From positions 6,747,001 to 6,811,000 of the forward strand of contig NZ_CP107929.1 of assembly GCF_036017915.1 (NCBI RefSeq): a stretch of 64,000 bases of DNA, given 5' to 3'. Shown here in pieces: positions 47,919 through 56,282 of the stretch. Both the position numbers and the translations under genes were made by a program. Under the pieces are notes generated by a model, which made no database searches, had not been told where the DNA came from, and worked only from the letters and a program-made list of their open reading frames with translations. Each line of letters starts with the position of its first letter. Positions within the stretch are counted from its first letter, which is position 1. The stretch is from Micromonospora sp. NBC_00421. Its GTDB lineage: Bacteria; Actinomycetota; Actinomycetes; Mycobacteriales; Micromonosporaceae.

Positions 47919-48662
47919 CTACTCGGGCGGGGTGTTATAGCGATCGAGCGTCGCCTTGGACGTCGAAGCGTCCTGGAAGGTCAGCTCCCAGGGGCCGGTG
48001 TTGACGTCCATGTCCTTGCCGAACCCGACCCACTTCCCCGCCATCCGTCGACCGGTCGGCTCCACCAGCAGTTGGATCGCACCGTGGTAGCGGGCTCCCC
48101 GGTAGTGGCCGGCGGGGTCGGTCTGCTCCACCCAGGTGCCGGTGACGACGGCACCGTCCACGCTGAGATCCAGCGACAGCGACGATGCCGCCGAGCCGGG
48201 CAGGCTGCGCACGGTCAACCGGTCACCGTGCTGGAGCACGACCACGAAGTGCTGCCCGGCGAAGGACTCGCCCCGGCTGCTGGAGTGGTATTGATAGCGG
48301 CTCAGCCACACCCCCTCGTGGGACCCGTGCACAGCGGCTGATCTGGGCGTCGGGGTGGCCAGGTCGCCCATGGGCGAGGCGAGGCCGTTGCCGCCGTGGG
48401 GATCATCCACCGCGCCGCCGTCCGACATCGCGGCGAAACCGAGCAGTGTGATGGGCAGGCCGGTGACGACCTCCAACGCGCGGGCGTAGAAAGGCCGAGG
48501 GGCGGCGATCACCCCGGCCTCCCAGCGTTGGACGAGTCGCTTGTTGGCGTCATTGGGCTCGCCGACGCGGTGGCCGGCGGCTTGGAGCGCACGGGCGAAG
48601 TCGTCCTGGCTCATCCGCATCCTGGTCCGGACCGTACGCAGCGTGATGTTGGGGACAGCCAT
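47919..48662 (-). CDS. XRE-family regulator with C-terminal beta-rich sensor domain
   Basis: A protein of 247 residues. Residues 3-60 form an XRE helix-turn-helix (TLRTVRTRMRMSQDDFARAL ... NKRLVQRWEAG). The second half, from about residue 115, is a beta-rich domain (WLSRYQYHSSSRG, GQHFVVVLQHGDRLTV, GTWVEQTDPAGHYRGARYHGAIQLLV) of a kind I do not recognise, perhaps ligand-binding. The ATG at 48662 is preferred over a GTG three codons earlier, with modest confidence. Five direct repeats lie directly upstream (48679-48736) and may be its operator. Confidence 0.8.
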   Translation of the reverse strand: MAVPNITLRTVRTRMRMSQDDFARALQAAGHRVGEPNDANKRLVQRWEAGVIAAPRPFYARALEVVTGLPITLLGFAAMSDGGAVDDPHGGNGLASPMGDLATPTPRSAAVHGSHEGVWLSRYQYHSSSRGESFAGQHFVVVLQHGDRLTVRSLPGSAASSLSLDLSVDGAVVTGTWVEQTDPAGHYRGARYHGAIQLLVEPTGRRMAGKWVGFGKDMDVNTGPWELTFQDASTSKATLDRYNTPPE

Positions 48663-48678
48663 GCCGGTCACCGTACCG

Positions 48679-48736
48679 TTATGTCGCCCTAATGTCGTCC
48701 CCTAAGTAACCCTATTGTCACTCCTTATGCCGCCGC
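48679..48736 (-). promoter_or_regulatory. Direct-repeat operator candidate upstream of the XRE gene
   Basis: Five related units start at 48679, 48690, 48702, 48713 and 48725, spaced 11-12 bases (about one helical turn). Consensus on the plus strand is about TWATGTCGYCCC. They begin 17 bases upstream of the XRE gene start, the position expected for an autoregulatory operator. Confidence 0.45.
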
Positions 48737-48797
48737 GCGTGGCGACACTCCAGCGTCAATCTATGAAGCACGCGTCGGCTGAGAACTTGCCGCCGCG

Positions 48798-49399
48798 ATG
48801 TTGATGGGGGTGACGATGAAGCGTCGTGGCGACGGGTCGACGACGGGCCGGGGCGAGCAGATCGACGCCGCCGAGCGGGAGGCGGCGCGGCACCTGACGG
48901 TGGTACGCCGCATGAGTGGTCGCTGTGTGGGTCGCTGCTGGTGCAGGCCGCATTGATCGCGGCGCGGGCCGGAGACGACCGGACGGCCGATGACCTGTTG
49001 GACGAGGCCGCCGAGATGGCCGCCCGGGTGGGCGACGGTCACGACCACCACCGGACGGGGTTCGGGCCGGCGGCCGTCGAGGTGGGGCGGGTCACCGCCG
49101 CCGTGGAGTTGGGCGACGGCCCGCAGGCGGTCGCCCGGCACGAGGAGGTGATCGGCTGGGAGGGGTGGCGCTGGCTGCCGGTCGAGCACCGGGCCGCGCA
49201 CCTGGTCGACGCGGCACACGCGTACCTGCTGACCGGAGATCCGGTCAGCGCGGCCCGGGTGCTGATCCGCACCGACAGCATCGCGCCCGCCGAGGTCCGG
49301 CACCGCCCGGCGGTACGGGAGGTGGTGGCCCAGCTTGCTCACGCTCCGTACGCCCCGACGACGATCACCCCGCTCGCCGTCAGCCTCGGGCTGCTCTGA
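48798..49399 (+). pseudogene. Remnant of an XRE/TPR-type regulator, frameshifted
   Basis: From 48911 a frame of 162 codons reads HEWSLCGSLL, RAGDDRTADDLLDEAAEMAARVGDG, GFGPAAVEVGRV and WLPVEHRAAHLVDAAHAYL, the C-terminal TPR-like part of large XRE regulators common in Micromonosporaceae. The matching upstream piece (QIDAAEREAARHLTVVRRM, 48855-48914) lies in another frame, so a frameshift near 48905-48915 separates them. The N-terminal helix-turn-helix is absent. A start at GTG 48941 would give 152 residues, but this would be only a fragment. Confidence 0.65.
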
Positions 49400-49513
49400 C
49401 GATGACCGTCCCTGCCCGGCGGATGAAAGACCGCCCGACCGAGTGACCCGGCGATCATTGCGGCCCGCCAGCTGCACGAGGCGCTTCTCGGCAGGCCGGG
49501 CAGGAGCCGACGG

Positions 49514-49987
49514 TCAGTCGACCCGCAGGGCCAGCAGGGCGCTCTTCAGCTCCTGTTCGACGTACTGGCGGGAATCCTGGTCGGCGACCATGAGTCGGTA
49601 GCTGTCCTGTCGGGCCGGCACCCCCGACACCGAGAACCGGAACTGGCAGCTGCCGTCGGCGAGCGCACGGGCGTCGGTCAACCGCCCGCCGGCGAATCCG
49701 AGGCCGGCGAAGATGACCACGTGGGCACCCTCTTTGACGTCGGCGTGGCCGCCTGTCCCGGCGCAGCCCCCATGACCGTCGGCGACGAAGGACCGCCTGT
49801 CGCCGAGCAGCACCGTGCCGGAGGACACGAACGTCTCCCTCGGCAGCCGGTTCGCCGCAACCGGGGTGCGGGCCCTGGTGCTGTTGCCCACGAACATGCC
49901 CCCTGCAAGCAGCAGCCCCGCAGCAGCACCGGCCCACATCCACCCGGGACGACGCCGCGCGGTCCGCTCCGCGTACAAGGGCTGCAT
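49514..49987 (-). CDS. Membrane-anchored protein of unknown function
   Basis: A protein of 157 residues. The basic N-terminus (RTARRRPG) is followed by one membrane segment (about 16-33, WMWAGAAAGLLLAGGMFV) and a secreted domain with FVADGHGGCAGTGG and DGSCQFRFSV, where two Cys may form a disulfide. I do not recognise a family. The ATG at 49987 is chosen because GGAGA lies five bases upstream; a GTG at 50086 would extend it by 33 codons to the edge of the hairpin repeat. Located between two copies of the repeat family. Confidence 0.65.
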   Translation of the reverse strand: MQPLYAERTARRRPGWMWAGAAAGLLLAGGMFVGNSTRARTPVAANRLPRETFVSSGTVLLGDRRSFVADGHGGCAGTGGHADVKEGAHVVIFAGLGFAGGRLTDARALADGSCQFRFSVSGVPARQDSYRLMVADQDSRQYVEQELKSALLALRVD

Positions 49988-50076
49988 GTCGTCTCCAGGG
50001 CGCGGGGCGGGCGGGATCACCGAAAGTGTGATCGAAACCGTCCTCTCCCGCAGCCCCGTCCGACCTTCAGTCGCTT

Positions 50077-50155
50077 CGTCCGCCACCCGACCCCGGTGAT
50101 CAAGAAGTTTGCGTCAGATTCCGGGCTGCAGGATGACGCAAACTTCTTGATCACC
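50077..50155. repeat. Hairpin repeat copy 3
   Basis: The same 79-base segment as copy 2. The perfect 26-bp stem (50091-50116 with 50134-50159) with a 17-base loop is longer than in the other copies. It is followed directly by a G-rich tract. Confidence 0.92.
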
Positions 50156-50156
50156 G

Positions 50157-50219
50157 GGGCGGGGCGGGGGCGGGGCGGGGGCGGGGGAGAGGCGGGGCGG
50201 GGGCGGGGCGGGGGAGAGG
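50157..50219 (+). repeat. G-rich tract with two imperfect tandem units
   Basis: The tract consists of GGGG and GGGGG runs separated by single C, ending each unit with GGGGGAGAG. At least eight G-runs of four or more lie on the plus strand, which fits a G-quadruplex-forming sequence. It lies immediately after hairpin copy 3 and about 45 bases before the start of the truncated methyltransferase gene. Confidence 0.75.
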
Positions 50220-50264
50220 CGCACATCGATTGCCGTTGGATGGGCGGTCGGGAGAGTGCAGGGC

Positions 50265-50633
50265 ATGGACCCCGCGTCGCGTGCCAACCGGATCGCCTGG
50301 GAGCAGGCGCACCAGGAGCGGGTCTGGGCGAACGGGGAGATGTTGACCGAGGCGGCTGCCGGGGTCACGCTCGTCGCCAGCGAACACGCGCTGCTCCGGG
50401 ACATCCTGGCGGCCCGGCCCCTGGTGGTGCACCCGCAGAGCGGCAACGGTCAGGACGACGTCGCACTGGTCGATGCCGGTGCCCGGACGGTGATCGGCGT
50501 CGACAGTGCCGGCCTTGAGGTCCGGCAGCTCGAAGAGTACGCGGAGCCGTTCTGGCGGATGGGCGACGTCGACGCGGCGGCCTTCCGTGGTCGCCTGCCG
50601 AACGCGTTCGCCCTGCCGCCCACCGGGCGGTGA
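50265..50633 (+). pseudogene. SAM-dependent methyltransferase with internal in-frame deletion (second case)
   Basis: An open frame of 122 codons. Residues 1-80 match the N-terminus and SAM motif of a methyltransferase (RANRIAWEQAHQERV, VVHPQSGNGQDDVALVDAG, VIGVD). The sequence then jumps to the C-terminal end (LEVRQLEEYAEPFWRMGDVDAAAFRGRLPN). From memory, intact members are around 250 residues, so about 130 residues are lost at about nucleotide 50505, in frame. Most of the SAM and substrate sites are gone. It lies just after the hairpin repeat and G-rich tract. Confidence 0.7.
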
Positions 50634-50676
50634 CCCGCCCCGACCACAGACCGGCCCGGCCCGCCCAGACCACGGC

Positions 50677-52821
50677 TCAGCCCAGGTGGGTACGGAGGAA
50701 GTCGAGTTCCAGGCGGAGCAGGCGTTCGGACAGCCCACCGGCCGCCATGTGGGTGGCCCCGGTCAACGGCAACACCGCGTGCGGTCGGCCGGTCGACAGC
50801 AGCGCCGCCGACAACCGCAGGGTGTGCGCGGCCACCACGTTGTCGTCGACCATCCCGTGCATCAGCAGCAGCGGTCGGGCCGGCTCGCCGGGGTAGAGCG
50901 GCTCCGCCGCCAGCTCCACCAGCGAGTGGTGCCCGTACACGTCGAGGCCGTCGTCGGGCAGGCCAAGGTAACGCTCGCTGTACGCGGTGTCGTACAGCGC
51001 CCAGTCGGTGACCGGGGCGCCGGCGATGCCGCACCGGAACAGCTCCGGGTGCCGCAGCACCGCCAGCCCGGCCAGCCAGCCGCCGAACGACCAACCCCGG
51101 ATCGCCACCCGGTCCAGGTCCAGGTCGGGATGCTTGCCGGCGAGCGCGGTCAGCGCGTCCACCTGGTCGGTCAGGATCACGTCGGCCACCCGCCGGTGGA
51201 TCGCCTTCTCGAACGACGGCGCGACGCCCGGCGTACCCCGGTTGTCGATGGTGACCACGGCGAACCCGGAGTCGGCCCACCACTGCCGTTCCAGCCAGGC
51301 CGACCGGGCGGCCACCACCTCCTGGTGGCCGGGGCCACCGTAGACGTCCAGCAGCACCGGCAGCCGGGTGCCCTTGACGTGCTCGGTCGGGTACAGCACC
51401 GCCGACGGTAACCGCCTGTCGGTCACCCGGACCAGCATCGGCCGGGGGGCGGACGACGGGGTGGCCGCCAGCGACCGCAGTCGGGCCACCTCCCGGTCAC
51501 CGCGCCACACCGACCAGCTCGTCCCCGCGTCGTCCAGCGAGGCGGTGCCGACCACCAGGGTGTCTCCGCCGACCGCCGCCGTGTGCCAGCCCGGGGCGCT
51601 GCTCATCCGGCGGGTGTCCACCCCGCCGCCGATCACGGTACGGACCCGGTAGAGGTGCCGCTGGCTCGGTTCGCCCTCGCTCGCCTCCACCAGCAGGTCG
51701 GCCGGGCCGGGACCGGTGGGCAGCCGGCCCACCACCCGCCGTACGTACAGCGAGGGCGGGGTGAGCAGGGTGCCGTCGGCGAACAGGCAACGGGCGTCGT
51801 ACCCGTCGTGGGCAAGCTCGCCGCCGACCAGCACCCGGCCGTCGGGCAGGTGTGCCGGGGTGCCCGGGATCGGCTCCACCCAGCGCGGGTCGGCCAGCTC
51901 GGCGTGCACCTGGGTCTCCCCGGTACGCGGGTCCACCGCCAGCACCAGGCCGTGCTGCTGCGACCGGCGCAGCACCGTGATCAGCGGGTTGCCGTCGGCC
52001 CAGTCGACCGACGCCAGGTACGGGTAGGTCTCCCGGTCCCAGTGCGCGTCCACCCAGCCGTCGTCCAGGTCGAGCAGGTGCAGGCTGACCTCCGCGTTCG
52101 GGCCACCCGCCCGGGGGTACGCGACGGTGGTCGGCGGGGTCGCCGGCTCGGCCGGGTCGTGCAGGTGCCAGCGGGGCAGCCGGGACTCGTCGACCCGGGC
52201 GGCGAGCACCATCCGCCCGTCCGGAGCCCACCAGTAACCCCGGAACCTGTGGAACTCCTCCGCCGCGACGTGCTCGGCGAGACCCCAGGTCACCCCGCCG
52301 TCCTCGCCGGCCAGCAGGCTGTCGGTGCCGTCCGGGTCGACCACCCGCAGCTCGCCCCGGCGTACCCCGTCGGCGGTGTCGGTCACGTACGCCACCCGTT
52401 GCCCGGTGGGGTCGGGGCGCGGGTCGATCACCGGGCCGACGGTGGCCACCTCGATCACGTCGCCGTGCACCAGATCGGCCCGGAACAGTCGGCCGGCCAG
52501 CGCGAACACGGCCACCCGGCCCGCACCGTCCAGGGCGTACGAGCCGATGCCCGCGGCGCTGAGCCGGCGGCGCTCGCGCAGCGCCCGCTCGCCCGGGGCC
52601 AGCGCCACCGGGTCGGCGTCCCCGCCGAGCAGCACGGCCGGGTCGGCGATCAGCCGTTCCTCGCCGGAGGCGGCCTCCAGCGCCCAGAGCGCGTCGGCCG
52701 GGTCCTCCGGCCCGCCCGAGCGGAGGAAGACCGCCCGGGAACCGTCGTCGGCCACGGAAACGGCGCGCGGTGCCCCGTGGCTGAACCGACGGGTACGGGC
52801 GGCCAGCTCGGGAAAGTCCAC
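50677..52821 (-). CDS. S9-family prolyl oligopeptidase / dipeptidyl-peptidase IV-like
   Basis: A protein of 714 residues. The N-terminal two thirds is a beta-propeller, and the C-terminal alpha/beta hydrolase has nucleophile GWSFGGW near 560, an Asp in HGMVDDNVV and a His in GATHMAAGG. No signal peptide is seen, so it is probably cytoplasmic. DPP4-like enzymes cut X-Pro dipeptides from peptides. The start is a GTG at 52821 (MDFPELAAR). It is divergent from mshB. Confidence 0.9.
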   Translation of the reverse strand: MDFPELAARTRRFSHGAPRAVSVADDGSRAVFLRSGGPEDPADALWALEAASGEERLIADPAVLLGGDADPVALAPGERALRERRRLSAAGIGSYALDGAGRVAVFALAGRLFRADLVHGDVIEVATVGPVIDPRPDPTGQRVAYVTDTADGVRRGELRVVDPDGTDSLLAGEDGGVTWGLAEHVAAEEFHRFRGYWWAPDGRMVLAARVDESRLPRWHLHDPAEPATPPTTVAYPRAGGPNAEVSLHLLDLDDGWVDAHWDRETYPYLASVDWADGNPLITVLRRSQQHGLVLAVDPRTGETQVHAELADPRWVEPIPGTPAHLPDGRVLVGGELAHDGYDARCLFADGTLLTPPSLYVRRVVGRLPTGPGPADLLVEASEGEPSQRHLYRVRTVIGGGVDTRRMSSAPGWHTAAVGGDTLVVGTASLDDAGTSWSVWRGDREVARLRSLAATPSSAPRPMLVRVTDRRLPSAVLYPTEHVKGTRLPVLLDVYGGPGHQEVVAARSAWLERQWWADSGFAVVTIDNRGTPGVAPSFEKAIHRRVADVILTDQVDALTALAGKHPDLDLDRVAIRGWSFGGWLAGLAVLRHPELFRCGIAGAPVTDWALYDTAYSERYLGLPDDGLDVYGHHSLVELAAEPLYPGEPARPLLLMHGMVDDNVVAAHTLRLSAALLSTGRPHAVLPLTGATHMAAGGLSERLLRLELDFLRTHLG

Positions 52822-52916
52822 AACCCGGATCGTAGAGCGGTGTCGGGCGTGATGTGGCCGACCTGCCTGGACGCGTACGCCTCGATGCCGCCGGACCGCC
52901 GGTTAGAGTGACCGTC

Positions 52917-53831
52917 GTGACGACGCTGCCCGACCGACGCCTGCTGCTGGTCCACGCGCATCCCGACGACGAGTCCATCGGCACCGGGTCGACGATGGCG
53001 CACTACGCCGCCGAGGGTGCCCACGTCACGTTGGTGACCTGCACCCTCGGCGAGGAGGGTGAGATCCACGTGCCGGAGCTGGCGCAGCTCGCCGCCGCCG
53101 AGGCCGACCAGCTCGGCGGCTTCCGGATCGGCGAACTGACCGCCGCCTGTGCCGCGCTCGGCGTCACCGACCACCGCTTCCTCGGCGGCGCGGGCCGCTA
53201 CCGGGACTCGGGCATGATGGGGATGGCCACCAACGAGCACCCCCGGGCGTTCTGGCGGGCCGACCTCGACGAGGCCGCCGGTCAGCTGCTGGACGTCATC
53301 CGCGAGGTCCGTCCGCAGGTACTCGTCACGTACGACCCGGACGGCTTCTACGGGCACCCGGACCACATCCAGGCGCACCGGGTGGCGATGCGGGCGCACG
53401 AGCTGGCCGGCGCGGAGGGCATCGCCCCGGCCAAGGTCTACTGGACGGCGCTGCCGCGCAGCGTCCTGGAGGCCGGTATGAGCCACTTCACCGAGCTGTC
53501 GGACAACCCCTTCGCCGGCATCGACAGCCCCGACGACCTCCCCTTCGGCACTCCGGACGACCAGATCGCCGCCCGGATCGACGCCACCGACCAGCATGCC
53601 GCCAAGGAGGCGGCGATGCGGGCGCACGCCAGCCAGATCCCGGCCAACTCCTGGCTGTACGCGATCGCCGGCAACTTCGGCGCCGAGTTCATGGGCGTGG
53701 AGTACTTCACCCTGGCGGTGGGGGAGCAGGGGCCGGCCGGCGGCCCCAACGGCTGGGAGAACGACCTCTTCGCCGGCATCGACACCACCGCACCGACCCG
53801 GGCCGCCGCGGCGACGGCCGGACTCCGGTGA
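52917..53831 (+). CDS. mshB: Mycothiol biosynthesis deacetylase MshB
   Basis: Removes the acetyl group of GlcNAc-inositol, a step of mycothiol synthesis, in the cytoplasm. The 304-residue protein has the zinc-binding motifs [12 protein letters not shown] near 13 and [10 protein letters not shown] near 143, typical of the LmbE-like family, and the [14 protein letters not shown] block specific to MshB. The GTG at 52917 gives [16 protein letters not shown]. It is followed by a membrane protein with a GTGA overlap. The gene marks an actinobacterium. Confidence 0.92.
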   Translation: MTTLPDRRLLLVHAHPDDESIGTGSTMAHYAAEGAHVTLVTCTLGEEGEIHVPELAQLAAAEADQLGGFRIGELTAACAALGVTDHRFLGGAGRYRDSGMMGMATNEHPRAFWRADLDEAAGQLLDVIREVRPQVLVTYDPDGFYGHPDHIQAHRVAMRAHELAGAEGIAPAKVYWTALPRSVLEAGMSHFTELSDNPFAGIDSPDDLPFGTPDDQIAARIDATDQHAAKEAAMRAHASQIPANSWLYAIAGNFGAEFMGVEYFTLAVGEQGPAGGPNGWENDLFAGIDTTAPTRAAAATAGLR

Positions 53832-54292
53832 CCCTGCCCGCCACGCCGATGCCGGTCGTCGAGGAGGAGACCGCCGCCGTCCCGCCGCCACCAGGCCGGA
53901 CGGTACGGCTGCTCGACGTCGTGCTGCGCGTGGTCGGCGGGCTGGTGGCCGTGGCCGGTGGGGTGCTCACCGCCCTGATCGGCCTGCTGCTGTCCACCGT
54001 CCGGGTCGGCGGGCAGTTGATCGGGGTGTCGGTGGCGGTCACCATCCTGGGCGCGATCGCGGTGAGCTGGTTCGCGTACGCAACGGTCGGCCGGAAGTGG
54101 GCGGTGGCGTTGCCGGCGCTGCCGTGGTTCGTGCTGATGGCGGTGGCGGCGGTCCGTACCGCCGAGGGTGACCTGCTGGTCGCCGGGGACAACTGGGTCG
54201 GCTTGGCGATGATCACCAGCGGGGCGATGACCTTCGCGGTGATGGCGTTCCGGCAGATGCTCAGCCCGCAGCCGCGCCGGCACGACGGGTGA
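53828..54292 (+). CDS. Four-helix membrane protein, DUF6113-like
   Basis: A protein of 154 residues with a disordered Pro/Val-rich first 25 residues and four predicted membrane segments ([19 protein letters not shown]..., [52 protein letters not shown]). The start overlaps the mshB stop, a neighbourhood also found in other actinobacteria. A role in mycothiol is not known. Confidence 0.7.
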   Translation: MTLPATPMPVVEEETAAVPPPPGRTVRLLDVVLRVVGGLVAVAGGVLTALIGLLLSTVRVGGQLIGVSVAVTILGAIAVSWFAYATVGRKWAVALPALPWFVLMAVAAVRTAEGDLLVAGDNWVGLAMITSGAMTFAVMAFRQMLSPQPRRHDG

Positions 54293-54373
54293 TGACGACA
54301 CACAGCCGGCGGTGGTAGATATTCCTGCCAGGAGACCCGCCGACGCGGCGGGCGGTACGGCGGGAGGCGTGTG

Positions 54374-54838
54374 ATGAGAGATCGGTGGCGGGCGGTCGGC
54401 GTACTCGCGGCGGCCCTGTTCGCGGTGAACGTGCTGGCCAGGGTGATCATCAAGCTCGGCTTCGACGGCAACGACACCGCCGCCGACCGGGTCTCGCTGG
54501 GCATGTTCGTCGTGGTCGGGCTGGTCCTGGCCGGGGTGGTCTCCGCCTGGGGCCGGGTCGTCCCGGCCGCGCGGTGGGGCACCGACGTGACCGCCGCGGT
54601 GGTCGTGGCGCTGCTGCTGACCGTGCTCGTCGGGCCGCTGCTGGTCGGCAACAACCCGTTCGGCGGAGGCGCCGGGCTCTTCTTCGCCCAGATCTGGCTC
54701 TATCTCGCCGCCGCCGCGGCCGGTGTGGCGCTCGGCTACCTGGTGCTCATCGCGCTCGGCCGCGACCACCGCTCCCAGCAGCTCCAGCGGTACGCGGAGC
54801 GCAACGCGACCAAGCCCCGCCGGGTGGTCCGTCGCTGA
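54374..54838 (+). CDS. Four-helix membrane protein of unknown function
   Basis: A protein of 154 residues with four hydrophobic segments (residues about 5-22, 40-60, 73-92, 110-130) and a basic C-terminus (NATKPRRVVRR). No known domain was recognised. The ATG at 54374 follows GGGAGG by about seven bases; a GTG one codon earlier is also possible. It may belong to the mshB unit, 81 bases apart. Confidence 0.68.
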   Translation: MRDRWRAVGVLAAALFAVNVLARVIIKLGFDGNDTAADRVSLGMFVVVGLVLAGVVSAWGRVVPAARWGTDVTAAVVVALLLTVLVGPLLVGNNPFGGGAGLFFAQIWLYLAAAAAGVALGYLVLIALGRDHRSQQLQRYAERNATKPRRVVRR

Positions 54839-54845
54839 CCACCGG

Positions 54846-55862
54846 TCAGGTGGGAGGGGCGACGCGGGTCAGGTAGGTGTGGTGGGTGGTGAAGCCGAGC
54901 TTGCGGTAGAGCGCCACCGCCTCGGTGTTGCGCTGCTCCACCTGGAGGAAGGCGAGCGTCGCGCCCTCGGCCGCGCCCCAGTCGGCCAGCGCCCGGATCA
55001 CCCGGGCGGCCAGCCCCTGCCGGCGTGCCTGCGGGGCCACCTCGATCAGGCTGAGCCCCAGCCAGCGGCCCTGCCCGGTGACCGTGCCCCGACCCGTCGC
55101 CACCAGGACGCCGTCGGCGTACACCTGGGCGAAGCGGACCCGGTCCACGGCGGTGAGGATGTGTCGGGCGGAGGCCGGCAGGCCGCCCTTGCGGCCGGCG
55201 GCGACCGCAAGCCACTCCTCGGGCGGCGCGGCGGCGAGGACGACCGGCGGCGCGGTGGCGAGGGTGGCCGGCGGCGCGTCGGCGTGGACGACCGGCGGGT
55301 CGTCGGCCGGGCTGACGGCGGGGGCGGGCGGTCGCAGGGTGGCCAGCGGGACGGTCTGGACCAGGGTCAATGGCCGGGCGGACCACCCCCGGGCGTCCAG
55401 TTCGGCGCCGACCGGCACGGCGAGCGGCAGCGGCGTGTTGACCATCGCGGGCTGACCGTGCGCGGCGTACCAGCGTTCGATCGCGTCCACGGCGGCCGGC
55501 AGGGGCCGGTCCGGGTCGCCGACCGGTAGCGCCGAGTTGGCCCGGCCGGTCCAGCCGTCGGCGGAGCGCAGCAGCCAGTCGCCGAGCCGCCCGCGTACCG
55601 GGGCGGGCCAGGCCTCGTCCGCGGCGAGTTCCAGCTCCACCACGGCGGTGGCGGTGGGTCGCCGGGTGGGCGGCACCCGCTTGGCCCGGTGCACCTCGGC
55701 CACCGGCACCCGGAGCCGGCCCTGGGCGGTGGCGATGGTGAGATGGGTCTCGTTCAGCTCGACGAGCTCGCCGAGGGCGTCCGAGAAGAGGGGCCGGCCC
55801 TCACGAATCCCCACAATGCGGCGAACCACGATCCGGTGTCCCACATCCTGCTGTCGGAGCAC
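54846..55862 (-). CDS. GNAT-family acetyltransferase with N-terminal SH3-like extension
   Basis: A protein of 338 residues. Residues 1-65 look like a small beta barrel (VVRRIVGIREGRPLFSDALGELVEL). The C-terminal domain has the acetyl-CoA motif APQARRQGLAARVIRALADWG near 290 and RNTEAVALYRKLGF. The middle has a low-complexity Pro/Ala/Val repeat (PPVVHADAPPATLATAPPVV) encoded by short DNA repeats (55220-55310). The start is the GTG at 55862, with GGGGAGGAGG upstream. It is divergent from fdxA, a gene pair seen in many actinobacteria. Confidence 0.82.
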   Translation of the reverse strand: MLRQQDVGHRIVVRRIVGIREGRPLFSDALGELVELNETHLTIATAQGRLRVPVAEVHRAKRVPPTRRPTATAVVELELAADEAWPAPVRGRLGDWLLRSADGWTGRANSALPVGDPDRPLPAAVDAIERWYAAHGQPAMVNTPLPLAVPVGAELDARGWSARPLTLVQTVPLATLRPPAPAVSPADDPPVVHADAPPATLATAPPVVLAAAPPEEWLAVAAGRKGGLPASARHILTAVDRVRFAQVYADGVLVATGRGTVTGQGRWLGLSLIEVAPQARRQGLAARVIRALADWGAAEGATLAFLQVEQRNTEAVALYRKLGFTTHHTYLTRVAPPT

Positions 55863-55941
55863 GATCGACCTCCTCCCCGGCGAGATACTAGGCTCTTAGC
55901 GTCGCGGGTGATCGCGGCGAGTCTTGCGGAGGAGAAGACCG

Positions 55942-56268
55942 GTGACCTACATCATCGCCGAGCCGTGCGTGGATGTGCTCGACAAGGCATGCATCGAGGA
56001 ATGCCCGGTCGACTGCATCTACGAGGGCAATCGGATGCTCTACATCCACCCCGACGAGTGCGTCGACTGTGGTGCCTGTGAGCCGGTCTGCCCGGTCGAG
56101 GCGATCTTCTACGAGGACGACGTCCCGGAGCAGTGGAAGGACTACACCGGGGCCAACTACGAGTTCTTCGAGGACCTGGGCTCCCCGGGTGGCGCGTCGA
56201 AGATCGGCAAGGTGGAGAAGGACGCCACGTTCGTCGTCGGCCAGCCGCCGCGCGGCGAGGGCAGCTGA
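55942..56268 (+). CDS. fdxA: Seven-iron ferredoxin
   Basis: A protein of 108 residues. Cys pattern at the N-terminal half (CVDVLDKACIEECPVDC) plus CVDCGACEPVCP fits a 3Fe-4S/4Fe-4S 7Fe ferredoxin. The hydrophilic extension to the end is standard. It transfers electrons in the cytoplasm to P450s or other reductases. The GTG at 55942 has GGAGGAGA upstream. It precedes dapC by 14 bases, as in mycobacterial fdxC-dapC. Confidence 0.93.
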   Translation: MTYIIAEPCVDVLDKACIEECPVDCIYEGNRMLYIHPDECVDCGACEPVCPVEAIFYEDDVPEQWKDYTGANYEFFEDLGSPGGASKIGKVEKDATFVVGQPPRGEGS

Positions 56269-56282
56269 ACCGGCCCGCCGCC

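Noticed and set aside
48798..48956. Separate small gene of about 53 codons
   Set aside because: Its last codons match the upstream half of the broken XRE/TPR gene in another frame, so it is better explained as part of that remnant.
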